A DNA stretch of 64,000 nucleotides from Pempheris klunzingeri (Eukaryota; Chordata; Actinopteri; Acropomatiformes; Pempheridae). The stretch lies in the NCBI RefSeq assembly GCF_042242105.1, contig NC_092035.1, forward strand, positions 8,287,477 through 8,351,476. The letters run 5' to 3'. Each line of letters begins with the position of its first letter. Position 1 is the stretch's first letter. Below, in pieces: positions 12,701 to 25,175 of the stretch. Position numbers and translations under genes: made by a program. Below the pieces are notes generated by a model. That model had not been told where the DNA came from and did not search any database. It worked only from the letters and a program-made list of their open reading frames with translations.

Positions 12701-14107
12701 CAAACATGCATACGTCAGAACCAGCTATGGTGCACAAACCTTTGTGTGTGTTTATAAGTGTGCACAAAACTAATGCCTAGAGTCTGACCTTACTGAAAGA
12801 GAAGACAGGCAAGGTTGGCTGCACCCAGTTGGGGACTTGAGGGTAATCCCTGACATTTACCACCATCTCCAAGTCAGGTACCTGGTCAATCACCTCCAGG
12901 ATGAAATGCTCCACACCGCTGCACCTGAAATCAGGACACAGACTTGGGCTACGCTGCAAACAGCTGTGTATACTATGTTTAAGTCTGTTTTGACTGACTG
13001 GGAGTCAGTCAGTAACAATGCATTTCAGCTTTAGCAATGAACTCTGAAGTGGTCTCCTTACCTGGCGGGAAACATACAGTTTTTTTCTCTGTACAACTTG
13101 TGTCCAATGATCTGGTAGTGGGTGCCCACCCCTCTCTGAACTGTCGCTGCCATGACATCCTCAGAGATTCCACCTTTAAAGGGCCGCAAGTCATGTTGCA
13201 GGACACTGAGACAGAAATGAAGAACGGAAGAGGGAGAAGCAAGGGAAAAACGATCACGCCACCAAAGATTGATCCAGTAGCAACAACGTTTTATCTGATT
13301 ACTTTATAAAAAAATCTGCATGTGAACCAAAGTTGGGTTACAAAACAAATGGCACCACACCCACCTGAGATGGCAGCTGCAGTTGACAGGGTTGCACGGT
13401 TTGTACCCTTCAACAGCATCAGAAATCTTCTCTCTAATTTTCTTCCACTGTTTACCTACAAACAAAAGCAATCAGCTTCTCAAAAAACCCCATAATGGAC
13501 CAATTCTACAATTGAATGGATCATGAGGCTGTCATCCACTGTTAGGAGAGTGTCCCCTACCAAGCCAGTGGCCCAGCATTTTGGAGGGTTTGCCTTTTAA
13601 TCACTGTTCCACACAGCATATCATGACTTGCAGCATAAAATATCCTCTGTGATGAATGACTCGAATAATGGGAACAGCTGAAATTCACGTTGGTGTCAAG
13701 GCAGCCTGCCAGAGCTAGTTAGTGCTAACGGGCATCTGTAGCCAAAACACGCCCAGCCTCAATGAATATAACCACGTATTTAATGTAAGTCTTATTCTAC
13801 AAAGTTGCTGTAAGTGCTAACTTTTAAAAACCATTCGTGCAAGTCTTAAAGTTGGCAAATAGTTAGCTTGGTTGGGAGTTAGCTCGCACGCTAGTTAGCT
13901 AGCTGGTGAAGTGATGAATGACTCCAGCACCAAAAGTTACCTCAAGTGGGAACAGCGAAACAAAATGCAGCAAAGTCTTACTACCACTTTTTGGGTGGTT
14001 TCATAAGTCGCTTTTTTGTTTAAAAGTGTATTACCTGACGCGGGGACCAAACATAAATCATAAACTTGCAACAGTATTAAAAACCTCCACAGCCAAAAGC
14101 GCTCCAT
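9782..14107 (-). CDS. poglut1: POGLUT1 (Rumi), protein O-glucosyltransferase 1 (11 exons)
   Basis: ER-luminal GT90/CAP10-family enzyme that transfers glucose from UDP-glucose to serine in EGF repeats, notably of Notch. Minus-strand exons: 14107-14035, 13455-13365, 13205-13062, 12924-12789, 12690-12569, 12122-12063, 11918-11819, 11548-11490, 11385-11218, 10093-10037 and 9938-9782. They join in phase to 388 residues (human 392). Features: hydrophobic signal peptide at residues 1-24; [11 protein letters not shown] with an N-glycosylation sequon at N49; [11 protein letters not shown] with D129, which corresponds to the catalytic Asp of the family; [54 protein letters not shown] (209-220); [15 protein letters not shown]; and the C-terminal ER-retention signal KTEL. 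Exon count matches human. The start ATG opens the signal peptide directly. timmdc1 follows downstream on the same strand; casq2 is divergent upstream. No defect is seen. Confidence 0.95.
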
Positions 14108-14752
14108 TTTTCTCTGAATCGACCAGCTTTGTCTGGAGGAACAAAGCGGTGATCTGTGATCTATTACTTCTGGCTGAATCCCGTCATTATGGCAATGCGC
14201 ACAAAGAAATTCATTTCAGGTGGCGTTACCGTAACGTTTGGAAGATTAGCCCCAATCGGCATTAAAGGGACACTCCTCACAAAATCTGTCTTTTTATATT
14301 CATACTCACGCTCCATCTGACCACATAAATAAATCAATTTTTCATTCATTTCGTAGCATATTTCATTTTCCAATGCATGTAGCCAAAGCCCTGTTATTAA
14401 CCCCTTCATATGGATTGCTGGTGAAATCCCTACAGCTCCTCTGCTCTAATTTCTGACTTTATTTCAAGGGCATGAATGACCATCACATGGATGATGTAAA
14501 TGGATTGTTGTGGAGGTGAGCTTGTGAGTCAGGGAGAGAAAAGGAGGAAAGAAAGCCTGGGAGATGTGGGCAGCAAGACTGAGTGACGGAGAGAGGAGGA
14601 GACACAAGACAGGTGGAGAGGGAGAGATATCAAAGGAGAGCAGCAGAGAGAAGCAGAGAGAGAGAGAGAAAATAGTGATGAAATATTTGTGAGAGGTTGA
14701 TTTCTCTGCAAACTTAACGCCGCCTTGAAAACGCCTCCACAGCTGAACAACA
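14108..14752. promoter_or_regulatory. shared intergenic promoter region, poglut1 / casq2
   Basis: Only 645 bp separate the divergent start codons of poglut1 (minus) and casq2 (plus), so both promoters and 5' UTRs must lie here or extend into the genes. The casq2-proximal part (about 14530-14680) is purine-rich on the plus strand. Possible muscle-type sites are an AT-rich MEF2-like stretch near 14290-14300 and E-box hexamers CATATG (about 14408) and CACATG (about 14484). These short matches are suggestive only. No TATA box position could be fixed. Confidence 0.5.
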
Positions 14753-17700
14753 ATGCAGCAAATGTGGCTTTCACTACTATCTGGCCTGTGCCTTCACCTG
14801 GTTTTCCTTTGCAGTGCTGAGGAGGGTCTGGAGTTCCCGAACTTTGACGGGAAGGACAGGGTGCTGGACATCAACGAGCGCAATTACAAGAAGGCCCTGA
14901 AGAGGTACGACCTGCTGTGCCTCTTCTACCATGAACCTCTGCCTGCCAACAAGGGCCTGCAGAAGAGGTTCCAGATGACAGAGCTGGTGCTGGAGGTAAG
15001 GGAAAAGGTCTACAGAGGTGGGAAGAGCAGAGACACGGAGATATAGTGGTGATATTCTTGCTTTATTATCTTTCTACATTTCAGGAGTGTGGAGGAATCC
15101 CTGCAATGCCACTTTCTGATTGGTTCTTTGGGTTTATATATTGCAACTAACGTCTTTATTAATGGTTAGTTGGTCAATGCTTTTCGGTTGTGATAATCCC
15201 TTTGGCAGCTGCGTTGGAACAATGCAGTTAAAAATGGTAGAAATCCATAAGTAAATACTTGCTGGTTTCTCAGATTTTAAAAGCCATCAAATCTGAAGTT
15301 TTAATTGTTAATGGATAGTTAAAAAAACTCCAGGTTGAGCTTATATATCTTCTATAAAGCACGAGTAAATGATTATATATAGAGGAACTATCTCTACTTT
15401 GGGGCAGCAACCAATTATTCTTTAGATTATTAATGAATCCATTCTATATTCAATTTTTAAAAAGTAACAAATGCCAGGCTGAGAGCTCCCAAAGGCCATT
15501 TCAGACATGTTAAAATTGCTTGTTTTGTCCAGCCAACAGTCCAAAACCCAAAAACCCACAGTTTACAGTTTATATTTGAGAAGCTGGAGCAGATAATGTT
15601 TGGTGTTTTCAGCCAAACTGGCTTTAAGGGTCTGAAATATCTCTAATAACTATTTAATGGACTGCCATGACCTTGAATCCTAATGAGTTTAGTGATCCTT
15701 TAACTTTCCTCTTGTCCCACCAGCAGGTCAAAGTTTTTCTTTAGACCGAGACTTACATACTATACAGCTTCTGTCCCTCAGTTCATTATGGAATAGAATA
15801 ATCACTTCAGCAAGACTCTACATCCCTACAATATTTTTTACTGACTGCTTCAGGCACAAAACACCTGAATCCCTCCAGGAGGACATTACTGCTGATGAAG
15901 GAGGAGAGCCGGAGTGTCAGGGCCCTGATGTATCTGATGTCACTCATATCATAAAGACATCTCAATAAACTCCAGCTCAAACCCCCTGGGTTAGACTCGC
16001 AGCCTCAAACAGTGCTCATTTGACTCAAACCTGCCAGAACAAGTTAAGCAGACCGTGAACGCCTCATTCGTCTTGTTAGATTGTCTTGTGGGGTGAAGTA
16101 GGATTCACAGCTGTCACACAGTCACTGCTGTACCTGAACACTCTCTAAACTAGTAAGCAGTGATGTTAATCCCATTACGTGCCCTCCTCTGTGGTTCACA
16201 TGTATCTTGGGATTGTTTCTAGGTCATTCTGTTAATTATAGCTTGCTCCCAAAACTCCTTACTATCTGGCTGTGAACTAGAAATAAGCAGATGCATGCCT
16301 GCATCCTAATTCCCTCCTCATTTATGAGCTAAAAGCACGAGCAAAGGGTGTCCATGCTTTTCACACCTTAAATTTGTTCGTTTTACTCGCCCAGAGCTAC
16401 CTGTTTGGTTTTCACTTTCTCAGTCCTGTCATGCCTCACGCACCGAACCCAAGTCTCTTCACTTCAGTGCTATTTCTAAATCTGTTTTTCCTCTCTCAAG
16501 AGGAAGCGAGCTGAAAGGCAAGCAGTCCTGACTCGCAGCTTCCCTCTAACAAGGAAACTCCACAGGGGGCTCTCAGCGCACACACACCGCGGTAATGAAA
16601 AGATGTATTGACGAAGACAGCAGCAGCTGTGGATGCCAGCTTGAATACACAGCACAGAAGTGCCAAGCTAAACACAGGGTGCAGAGGAGAGGGTATGAAG
16701 TGTTTTGATCCACAGAGGCTCTGTTAAGGTTAAGGTGATTTCAGGTAGTCTTTTTCAAAGATAAGACGAGCATAACAATCAGGCTGTAGCCTGGATTTTT
16801 GTCATGATGTCCCACATCAGCGGTCCCCAAACCTTTTGTTGTCCTTGATGGTAGCTGGTCATGATCTTCATATCTCTGAGTAAAATAACTGCATCACCAT
16901 ACTTAACCCAGCAAAAAACTAACCGAAAAGTCACTCATTTAAAACATTAAGAATAGATTAATAAATAGTAAATGGAGCTCAATCATAGACGAGAGCACAA
17001 TAGCTTTAAGTTTGAATGTAAATGTGCTATCATTTGGACAGTGCTTTAGATCAGTAGGGAGGCTGTTCTAAATTTGCGTGGCAAAGTGCTACAAACAAAC
17101 AAGTAAACAGACAAAGTATGTTAAGACTTTTAAAACACTGGCGGCAGCATGTTGAATAACTTTCTTTGATTAACACGAGAACATACGGCTGCTGTTAGAT
17201 CCAAGTCCACAACCACACTTACATTCCTAACAGTTGTTATAATGATAATAACAGTTGTTGTTTCCTGGGTCCAGACCTTTGAGTTCACCTACTCCTTCTA
17301 TGGAGTTTAACAAGTTCTGTCTGACATCAGGCTGCAGTTGTTACAGATAAGGAGTAAAGGTGCGCCACGGTTTTCTGCCTTTATATAACTCCTCATGCTG
17401 ACTGACATGTGCCTGTGTGAACACCCAGCTCACAGCTCAGGTCCTGGAGAACAAAGACATCGGCTTTGGGATGGTGGACTCCCAGAAGGATGCAAAAGTA
17501 GCCAAAAAATTGGGTATGACTCATGTGCCTTCATCCTCATCAGTACCAGCTGTATTACTGTGCATGCTGAGTGTCCCACTCCACATTTGCTTTGATCCTA
17601 GATGAGAATCTTCTATAAAATCCCCTCTTATGCTTTCTTATTCAGACAAAATATTACCTTCTTTGTGTCATGTCTCGTCATGTGTGTTAAGTTGTCTATG

Positions 17701-20700
17701 TTCACTTGTGTCTAGTCTTGTCTCCTACTTCCTGTTTTATTTTGAAACCCTAAACTGTCCTCTCGTTGACTTCCTGCCCTTGTGTGTTTCCCACCTGTGT
17801 GATTGTCTGCCCCGCCCTGATTGGTCCCACCTGTTCCCCATTACCCCATGTATAAATAGTCTGCGTCTCCCTTTGTCTTGTCTTGTCACGTCACGTCTCA
17901 GTGTTGAAAGCTTCTGTATTCAAGTTAAGTCTTTTGTTTCCATGTTCCATGCTGTAAGTATTGTTTGTCTTTGTTAAGTAAAGAGTGTCACCTGTCCGAA
18001 AGTCTCTGTGATCGTGCATTTGAGTCCATCCTGTTTCTGAGCCTACCCTTAATACTTTGTAAGACTTTGCTTGCCTGTAACTTGCTCTTAAACTATTATG
18101 GCAACATTGTCTACTTTTGTCTAAATGTGAAGCCTCAAATGAGCTAAAAATCCTACACTGTCCTTCTGCTGTTGAATTAGGTCTGGAGGAGGTGGGCAGC
18201 TTGTACGTCTTCAAGGACGACCGTGTCATTGAGTTTGATGGGGAGCTCTCAGCAGACACGCTGGTGGAGTTTCTGTTGGATGTGAGTGGACAGTCTGATC
18301 CTGCTACCTTTTTAGATGTGTGATCTTGTCAGCCATTAAGAGAAGAAATCAGCTGCAGCCTTAGAATATTTGTAAATGATGTATTTCATAGTAATAAAAG
18401 ATTCTTTGAAGGTATTTCTCATTAACATGATATTCTGTGATTTCACATGAATACAGTTAGATTAATAGGTGGACTTGTAGGAATATAGAGGTGGAAAGGG
18501 TTTCGGGGTTCGCTGTTACCTATCACAGAAACATATAATCAGTTTAACTTTGTCTCTTAACAGACAGCTCAACAATAGGACTATGATTCCCATGAGCCTC
18601 AGCTGCCATTATTATAGAGAACAGGCATAAATCAGAGCTTCATTGTTGTGCCATGTTTTGTTGTGAACAAAGCACATTTGCAGAACAATTGCTTGATGAT
18701 ATGCTGCTTTGCTGTGTATTTTGACAGTGATCACCCTCACCTCCTTGTCTTATACTGCCCTCTAGGTGCTGGAGGACCCAGTGGAAATGATCAATAACGC
18801 CATGGAGCTGCGGGCCTTCGAGAGGATGGAGGAAGACATCCGCCTCATTGGCTACTTTAAGGGAGAAGATTCATGTTGGTTTTACCACCAATGCATTCAT
18901 TAATCTTAACACATATTTGCATTGACAAAGATAGTGTGTGATTGATTAAAAAAAAAAAAAAACACATCAGCACCATTTCTGTCCCCTTAAGTTGCCTCAG
19001 TGTGATCCCCAGTGTTAATGGGATCTAGAGGCTAATGGAGCTACATCACCATGTAGCCTAACTGGCGGCTAAAAGGAAACCTGATTCCAGACTGTGGCAC
19101 TCTCACTTGGTCTCACGAGAGCCTTTAAATAGCTTCTAGTTCTGTCTAATAGGTCAAACTGCAATTATAGTTCCTCTCAAAAAAAAAAGGGAGAAAAATT
19201 GAGACAGGGAAGATGCTATCTGGTCCAATATGACAGTGGCATGGAGTTTCATTAAGGAGCCTATTTCTGTCCAGAGATAGGTTGGTCCTTGGTTGTGACC
19301 TTGTTGGGAGCGGAGCCAGGAGCACATTACAAACGGATAAAAGTGTATTGGCGGAGACTTTGTTACTCTGGTGAAGACAGTACAATCACAATGGGAAATT
19401 GAATGAAGTGAGTGTGTTTCATTGCTTGCCTTCCTGATCACATAAGGTAGATTTGGCAAGGAATGTGACCAGAATGTGAATGCTGAAGTCCCACTCTTAA
19501 AATCTGTTTTTTCTCATCCTTACTTTCTGTCATTCTCTCTCAAGTTACTCATCAGTTGTTCTGACTCCCTTTTTTTTTTCAGACTACAAAGCTTTTCAGG
19601 AGGCTTCAGAGCGTTTTCAACCTTACATCAAGTTCTTTGCTACATTTGATAAATCTGTAAGTCTTCATATCTGCACACACACAAATTGCACGTTAATGCA
19701 CTCTTTAAAGAGTGTGACGAGAAGATTAGTACCACTCACATGTCTGTGGGGTAAATATGAAGCAGCAGCCAGTTAGCTTAGCTTAACATAAAGACTGGAA
19801 ACTGAGATACAGCTAACCAGGCAACCACATTTTGGTTGAAGTGTGTTGAACAATCTTAAATAAGCAAAGCATCATTTTTTTTCAATTAAACTCTTTAGAT
19901 TTTCCTTGTTAATAAGCTTCATCCACTCATCACACAATAACCCATGATTCAATTCTCCACCTGCTCATCATAATGAAATCCTGGCATGTCGTATGTTTTA
20001 GGTAGCCAAACATCTCTCCCTGAAGATGAACGAGGTGAATTTTTATGAGCCGTTCATGGAGGAGCCGGCCATCCTGCCTGGCAGACCTCTGTCAGAGATG
20101 GACATAGTCGAATTTGTCAACCAGCACAGAAGGTTGATCAGATTAAAACCTTTTAAGGGTTATTTCACAGTGTTAAAAGCTGGTTAAGCATTTTATGAAA
20201 CTCTGTTCTTAACAGGGCTACGCTGAGGAAGCTCCGGGCTGAGAATATGTTTGAAACATGGGTGAGTAGTTTGGTCTTAGAGTTGGCTCGCCAAACTATT
20301 TTTTAATTATACATTTTCAAGTGTTAAGCTGACTTGTCCTATGTTGTGAATCAAACCTAGGTCACTTAAGAATACTACTTAAATGCATTAGTAATACCAC
20401 AAATACCTATTAGCCATGCATTTTACTAAGACTGGATTTTAAAGCCTTGTGCTGTAAACTAATTTCTAGGAGGACGACATGGATGGAATACATATTGTTG
20501 CGTTTGCTGAGGAGGAAGATCCAGGTCTGGGCCTTTTCCCTTTTGGTTTGGCAGTTATTTCCCTTTTTGTTGTCTTTAGCACCCGAGGGTGAGCTCAGGT
20601 TCCTCTGCTCTGTCATCCCCAGACGGCTATGAGTTCCTGGAGATCCTGAAAGACGTGGCCAGAGACAACACCAACAACCCAGAGCTCAGCATCGTCTGGA

Positions 20701-21183
20701 TCGACCCTGATGACTTCCCTCTGGTTCTGCCTCATCATTACTTCACTATTTCCGACAATACTATCAATTGTTATTTGCTTTCCTTTCAGATGTAATGTAG
20801 CTTGTTTCACCCCTCCAGCTGACCACTTACTGGGAAAAAACCTTCAAATTGGACTTGTTTAGACCTCAGATTGGTGTTGTCAACGTCACAGATGTAAGTA
20901 ATAGTTTCAATCTTAGACTGCACTAAAGTGAAGTGTTTATTAACCCTTACCTTGACTACTTATGTGCCCTGTCTTCTAGGCGGACAGTGTGTGGCTGGAC
21001 ATGTCCAACGACGAGGACCTGCCCACGCCTGAAGAGCTGGAGGACTGGATAGAGGACGTCCTGTCGGGGAGGGTGAACACGGAAGATGATGATGAGTCCG
21101 CCGACGAACAGGAAAGCCCCGACCTCACTGAGGACAGCTATGAAAGTCAGGACCCAGATGAGGAAGATGACAGTGATGACTAA
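14753..21183 (+). CDS. casq2: Calsequestrin-2, SR calcium-binding protein (11 exons)
   Basis: High-capacity, low-affinity Ca2+ buffer of the junctional sarcoplasmic reticulum that works with triadin, junctin and the ryanodine receptor. Exons: 14753-14995, 17429-17513, 18181-18281, 18766-18874, 19583-19656, 20002-20132, 20216-20261, 20470-20524, 20623-20723, 20819-20893 and 20980-21183. All join in phase to 407 residues (human 399). A signal peptide spans residues 1-22, and mature protein starts [15 protein letters not shown]. Three thioredoxin-like domains without CxxC follow, with marker strings [65 protein letters not shown] and [14 protein letters not shown]. The sequon is at N337. The C-terminus is acidic ([14 protein letters not shown] to EEDDSDD) and binds Ca2+. 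The sequence resembles CASQ2 more than CASQ1 ([16 protein letters not shown]), and vangl1 nearby agrees. Donors at 18874 and 20723 are weak matches. Confidence 0.93.
15395..15610. repeat. dispersed fish repeat in casq2 intron 1
   Basis: The stretch runs from 'ggggcagcaaccaattattc', through 'agtccaaaacccaaaaaccc', to 'tttgagaagctggagcag'. I recognise it as a very common dispersed repeat of percomorph genomes. It is degenerate and non-coding. Related sequence begins at the right window edge (about 63957). Confidence 0.5.
17630..18005 (+). mobile_element. possible solo LTR or retroelement promoter in casq2 intron 2
   Basis: A pyrimidine-rich block with cttcctgttttattttgaaa, a segment like cgccctgattggtcccacc, a TATA-like TATAAATAG near 17851 and a run of cttgtcttgtcacgtcacg lies just upstream of exon 3 (18181). 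The promoter-like layout and familiar wording suggest an LTR or 5' end of a retroelement. No target-site duplication or internal coding region was found, so the class is uncertain. Confidence 0.35.
19735..19835. repeat. dispersed repeat fragment in casq2 intron 5
   Basis: The string 'agccagttagcttagcttaa' followed by 'cataaagactggaaactgag' is typical of an abundant dispersed repeat in teleosts. It has no coding capacity and lies between exons ending at 19656 and starting at 20002. Confidence 0.5.
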
Positions 21184-21445
21184 CATGTATGTCATGGGGC
21201 GGTGTCATGACACTTCAGACCTGGGTCAAAATACTCATACATTTGAACACTTTCCCTCTTTTTCCAAATTATTTAAGAACAAGTATGGCCTCCCAAAAAA
21301 TCCTAGACTCTGTAGACTGTGGTTTAGAAGGTCAGGCAGATAAAACTGAGCTGATTAAAAGTCATTATGGGATGTTTTTGGCCCAGTTTTTAATAATGTT
21401 AGCACTCTGCCTGAAGCAGCACTTCTCCTGTATTCGTCAAGGATC

Positions 21446-21451
21446 AATAAA
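21446..21451 (+). promoter_or_regulatory. polyadenylation signal of casq2
   Basis: A canonical AATAAA lies 263 bp past the casq2 stop codon, in a stretch that ends before recognisable repeat DNA begins. It is the first AATAAA downstream on the plus strand. Confidence 0.55.
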
Positions 21452-22301
21452 CTAAAGTATCTGTGTCACATGCACGTCTAACTTAAACCTCCTTCCACAG
21501 ATTTTGGCCCAACACTCACATCATCGTTGAGTTGCAATGTTAGCAAACAGATTCCTATTTACACAACCAGCAGATATGGAGTTAGTCAATATCCACTCTC
21601 CACTTAGCTCTGTTTTGATCTCTACCAACTCCTGGGGGAAATATCTAGCTGTTCTGCTGCCAAATGATCCACTATGTTCACCAGCTGTTGCTAACTTTTC
21701 CTGCCTGCTGTTTGGTGCTGGGCAGGTAGTGTACAGTTGGTTTTTAGAGCTTTTCGCTAAAAACAGCTAACTGATATCTTCTAAGAGCGGTGAGTGAATA
21801 AAAACATAAAAGTATTTATTTGGATTTTTTGAGGTTTGGCTGTATGAGGTACTTATCTATTGTCAGTATATTTCACTTAAATCTAAATTATGCCTTTAAA
21901 GCCGCAGGCCATAAAGCCAAAACAATGAGCTGAAAGATGCTAAAATGCTCCGTAAAGCTGAGGGGAACTACAGAGTCTGATCATAATTCTTTATGGGTCC
22001 TTCACTATGAGTTGCACCTATCACGTTACACTTATGTTAATATAAAAATACTCATCATAGTAAATTTAAAGTTGATATGACTGTTAAGAGGAATTCTGTT
22101 TATGTGTGTATGTATATCTGTTTTTGTTCTTTAGAGAGAAGTAAGTAGAGAAGAGCTTGAAAAGTTTTCGTTCAATTAATTCAGGGCAAAATAAAATAAA
22201 TAGTTATGAGTATAAAATGTTAATGGACTAAACCTGAACTGAAGGCACAACACATACAAATATTAAAAGCACTTTTTTGAGCGTTACGCTGTGTTTTGTG
22301 C

Positions 22302-22345
<44 letters not shown>
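22302..22345. repeat. compound GT/GA microsatellite
   Basis: About nine GT units run directly into about twelve GA units on the plus strand, followed by a C run. This is a simple sequence repeat, likely polymorphic. Confidence 0.95.
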
Positions 22346-23769
22346 ACACCCCCCCCCTCCCCCTCATTAAGAAGGTCCAGACTGATGCTCAAGACAGCAG
22401 ATTGGCACATTTTCTCGCTCAGTCAACGAGCATTTTCACCTTGAATTATTCAAACATTACTGAATAATTCAGCATCGTTATGCCTCCTGATGGAAGAAGG
22501 GAGCCAGGCAGAGAGGCTGGGGGAGGTAAGGGGTGAGGGAGTTGGGGTGAGACAGGTTAAAATGCTGTCCACTGGGGCCACCAAGCTGCAGAAGGAGTGG
22601 TGAACCCATACCGCTGGACATGAATTAATAATACAGCGCCATGCAAGAATCATTGTTCCCCCGGAGGTGGATGTGATGCAGTGTGTAAACAGGATGTTTG
22701 TAACATGGTGTGGGATTTACACATAACCTATACCACAGTGGAGAGATGACAACTATGTGTGCGCATTTAGACGTGTGACCTGAGGCAAGACGACATGCCA
22801 TGCTCTCTCCTGAGGAAAAAGAAGCAGACAGTGTCATGGTGCAAGTGTTGTGATGCTCTGCAGGGCCTTTTGGTTACATAATCCTGTGAATGTCATGCAT
22901 GATGGTGTTCTACATGAACGAGGACTGAAAGGAGGACAGGAGGACTGATTTCTCTCACACACGCGCACACACACACACACACACCTCTTTACTCCCAGGA
23001 AAGGAGGAAGACAGCAACACGTAGTGGGTATTCAAAATAAAACAGCAAAGAACGAAGGAAAGACACGAGTAAGATGCATTCAGGTGTAGATCTCTGTTCA
23101 AAATTGAAGCAACTAGAAGGATTTCCTCTCAAGGCGCAATCTGCACATAACCAAGTCATTACCAAATAAATAGAGAGGGAGGAATGACAGGAAGAAAAAC
23201 ATTCCATTTAGATGCAAATGCTCATTTTCCATCCACCTCTCGCTGCTCGTCCTGGTCCTACACGGAGCAGGCGGGTACGGGAGGGGGATTAAGCCGAGGA
23301 CAGATGAGTTCCGACAGGCGGCCTCGCGCCCAGGGCTCGCGGAGGGATGAGGTTGTTTGTTTCCAGCACCGGACACTGACACTGACATTCATTTACCCAC
23401 AAAGCTCGGCTGCGCCGCTCTGACAGGCTGATGGCAGGCCAATTACCAAAGAGCTTCATGACAACAAAAAGCCAAAATAAGGCCAAAAAAGCTGAAATCC
23501 TGCTCCGGCTTGTCATGCAGCAGGGCCAGGCGCTTAATGGGCAGCGACAGAGCAGAGTGTTAGCAAGCCTGCAGCCGGGGGAAGAAGCTGGTACACAGGG
23601 AGATGCTGAGGAGCAGGCGTAGAAGAGAGGGAGAGCTAATGAAAGACATTATGAATGAAAGATTTAAAACTACAACAGAGAATTTAAAGGAAAGATTTCC
23701 TGTAAAATGCAGGTAATATACATATGGTTAAAAAAAACGGGTAAAAATGTCAAGAAAACATGAAAATTA

Positions 23770-24700
23770 AAGCTACAAGCAGCATTGAAGGGTCCTCGCA
23801 CCTTTGTGCATATCGGGGTGTGCTGTGGCTTCATCCTGTTGCCGGACACTCTGTGTCCCCTATGTGGCGCTAGAGAACAGCCTCTAATCACGTCCTATAT
23901 TTCAGCATATGAAGTGTTGACTACAGTGTGAAAATTTCATGCAAATTAAATGATGATTGGCACAAAAGTCTTACTTCCTGTTGTCACTAGGTGGCGCAAT
24001 GACTGTGGTCACTAATTGTCATGTAGATGTGTTCAGGACGGGAGTCTTATCAATCATGACAAGTTTGGAACAGATTGGATAATGTACACTGAAGATACAA
24101 CAATTACCTGTTTCATGGTGAACACAGCATCGCCACGGTAACAGCGTTTGACCAAACCTCAAAAGCCTCATAAGTGAGCATCATCCACGTCTTGGGAATG
24201 TTTGGACTGAATTTGAGGTGGCTGTGGTTAACCTGCTGAGAGAGAGACGTCTGAGAATAACACATGCACTTCCTCCCGCCACTATGTACATGCCTTCATA
24301 GCCCGACAGTCATCAAACAGTATAAATGTGGTGAAGATAGGACTTCGTAGAGTGGAGTTACTGCACTTTTAATACTCACAGCGAAGGAACATTTTCGATC
24401 GAAATTCGTCGCGCCACCATGGCAATGCTTTTTGATGAAAAGTCACAGTTTTCACTACCACCAATTTAAACCAGTCATTCCTGGCAGGGGTATTAAAGAT
24501 TGAGCACTAGTTAGCAAGCAAAGAAATTAGCAAATAATGCAAATATAGAAATGGATAAACAGTCTGAAGTCATTTGCATGTGGACATAATCTAACTGTGT
24601 CATTTCTTTTCAAACTGCCAGATTTCTTCACAGAGCCGTGGTTCAGGGCAGAAAAGAGCACAACAGGCAGGTACACACACTTCACACTGTTTTTATTTAT
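23770..24700. repeat. long dispersed repeat, left part
   Basis: The sequence contains gctacaagcagcattgaag, tgccggacactctgtgtccc, ctaggtggcgcaatgactg and tcatgacaagtttggaacag, a combination I recognise from an abundant dispersed repeat in percomorph fish. I cannot name the family. It is non-coding. It directly precedes the first unit of the tandem array. Sequence resembling the opposite end of the same family (cttcctgttgggtttaggtc) occurs at about 42525-42545 beyond the array, and a related string occurs inside the long array units. Confidence 0.6.
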
Positions 24701-25175
24701 CCCACATGAACAGTGCTAACACATATCTCTGAATGACTCATTAAGAGTAAAGATGTATAAAGGTATGATAAACGAAAAGAAAAAACGGTGAAAAAGAGAA
24801 AACGAGTGGAGGAACATTGATAAATAGTTACTCCTACAGGACACAAGGGGTGCTGTCTACTCAAAAATGCAAAACACCTGAACCCAAACTTCTACCTGCT
24901 TTGGGAGGGGGAGGGGCTCACTTTCATGTCAGAGTCTCCAAAACACCAGAAAAGTCTCCAATAACACCAACTGATTTATTGATTACATGTAAGGCACAGA
25001 CAGGTTATATTCTCTGCTCTTGAATGACCTGCCTCAGGACGTCTGCTTCACCTTTCTATCTCTCTTTTATGTCCATCCATCATCCATCTATTATCTATAT
25101 AGAAACAACAAATAAAACCCAGCAAGTTTTACATAAATGTTTGAGGGAGTAATCACAATCACATAACAGAGAGCA

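Larger units (their letters stand above)
21184..24781. other. casq2 3' flank, dispersed repeats, no gene
   Basis: The casq2 3' UTR runs to about 21470. A degenerate dispersed repeat (about 21485-21905, including ttggtgctgggcaggtagtg) follows. A GT/GA microsatellite lies at 22302-22345 and a CA run near 22966-22985. About 23210-23600 is richer in GC and looks less repetitive, a candidate conserved non-coding stretch. From about 23770 a long dispersed repeat leads into the tandem array. No coding gene was recognised. Confidence 0.5.

Noticed and set aside
17630-18005. Full retrotransposon or endogenous retrovirus in casq2 intron 2
   Set aside because: There is no internal coding region, no second LTR and no clear target duplication; at most a solo LTR or promoter fragment remains.
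14753-21183. Assignment of the calsequestrin to CASQ1
   Set aside because: Residue choices such as [10 protein letters not shown] and [15 protein letters not shown] follow CASQ2, and the convergent neighbour is VANGL1 rather than VANGL2.
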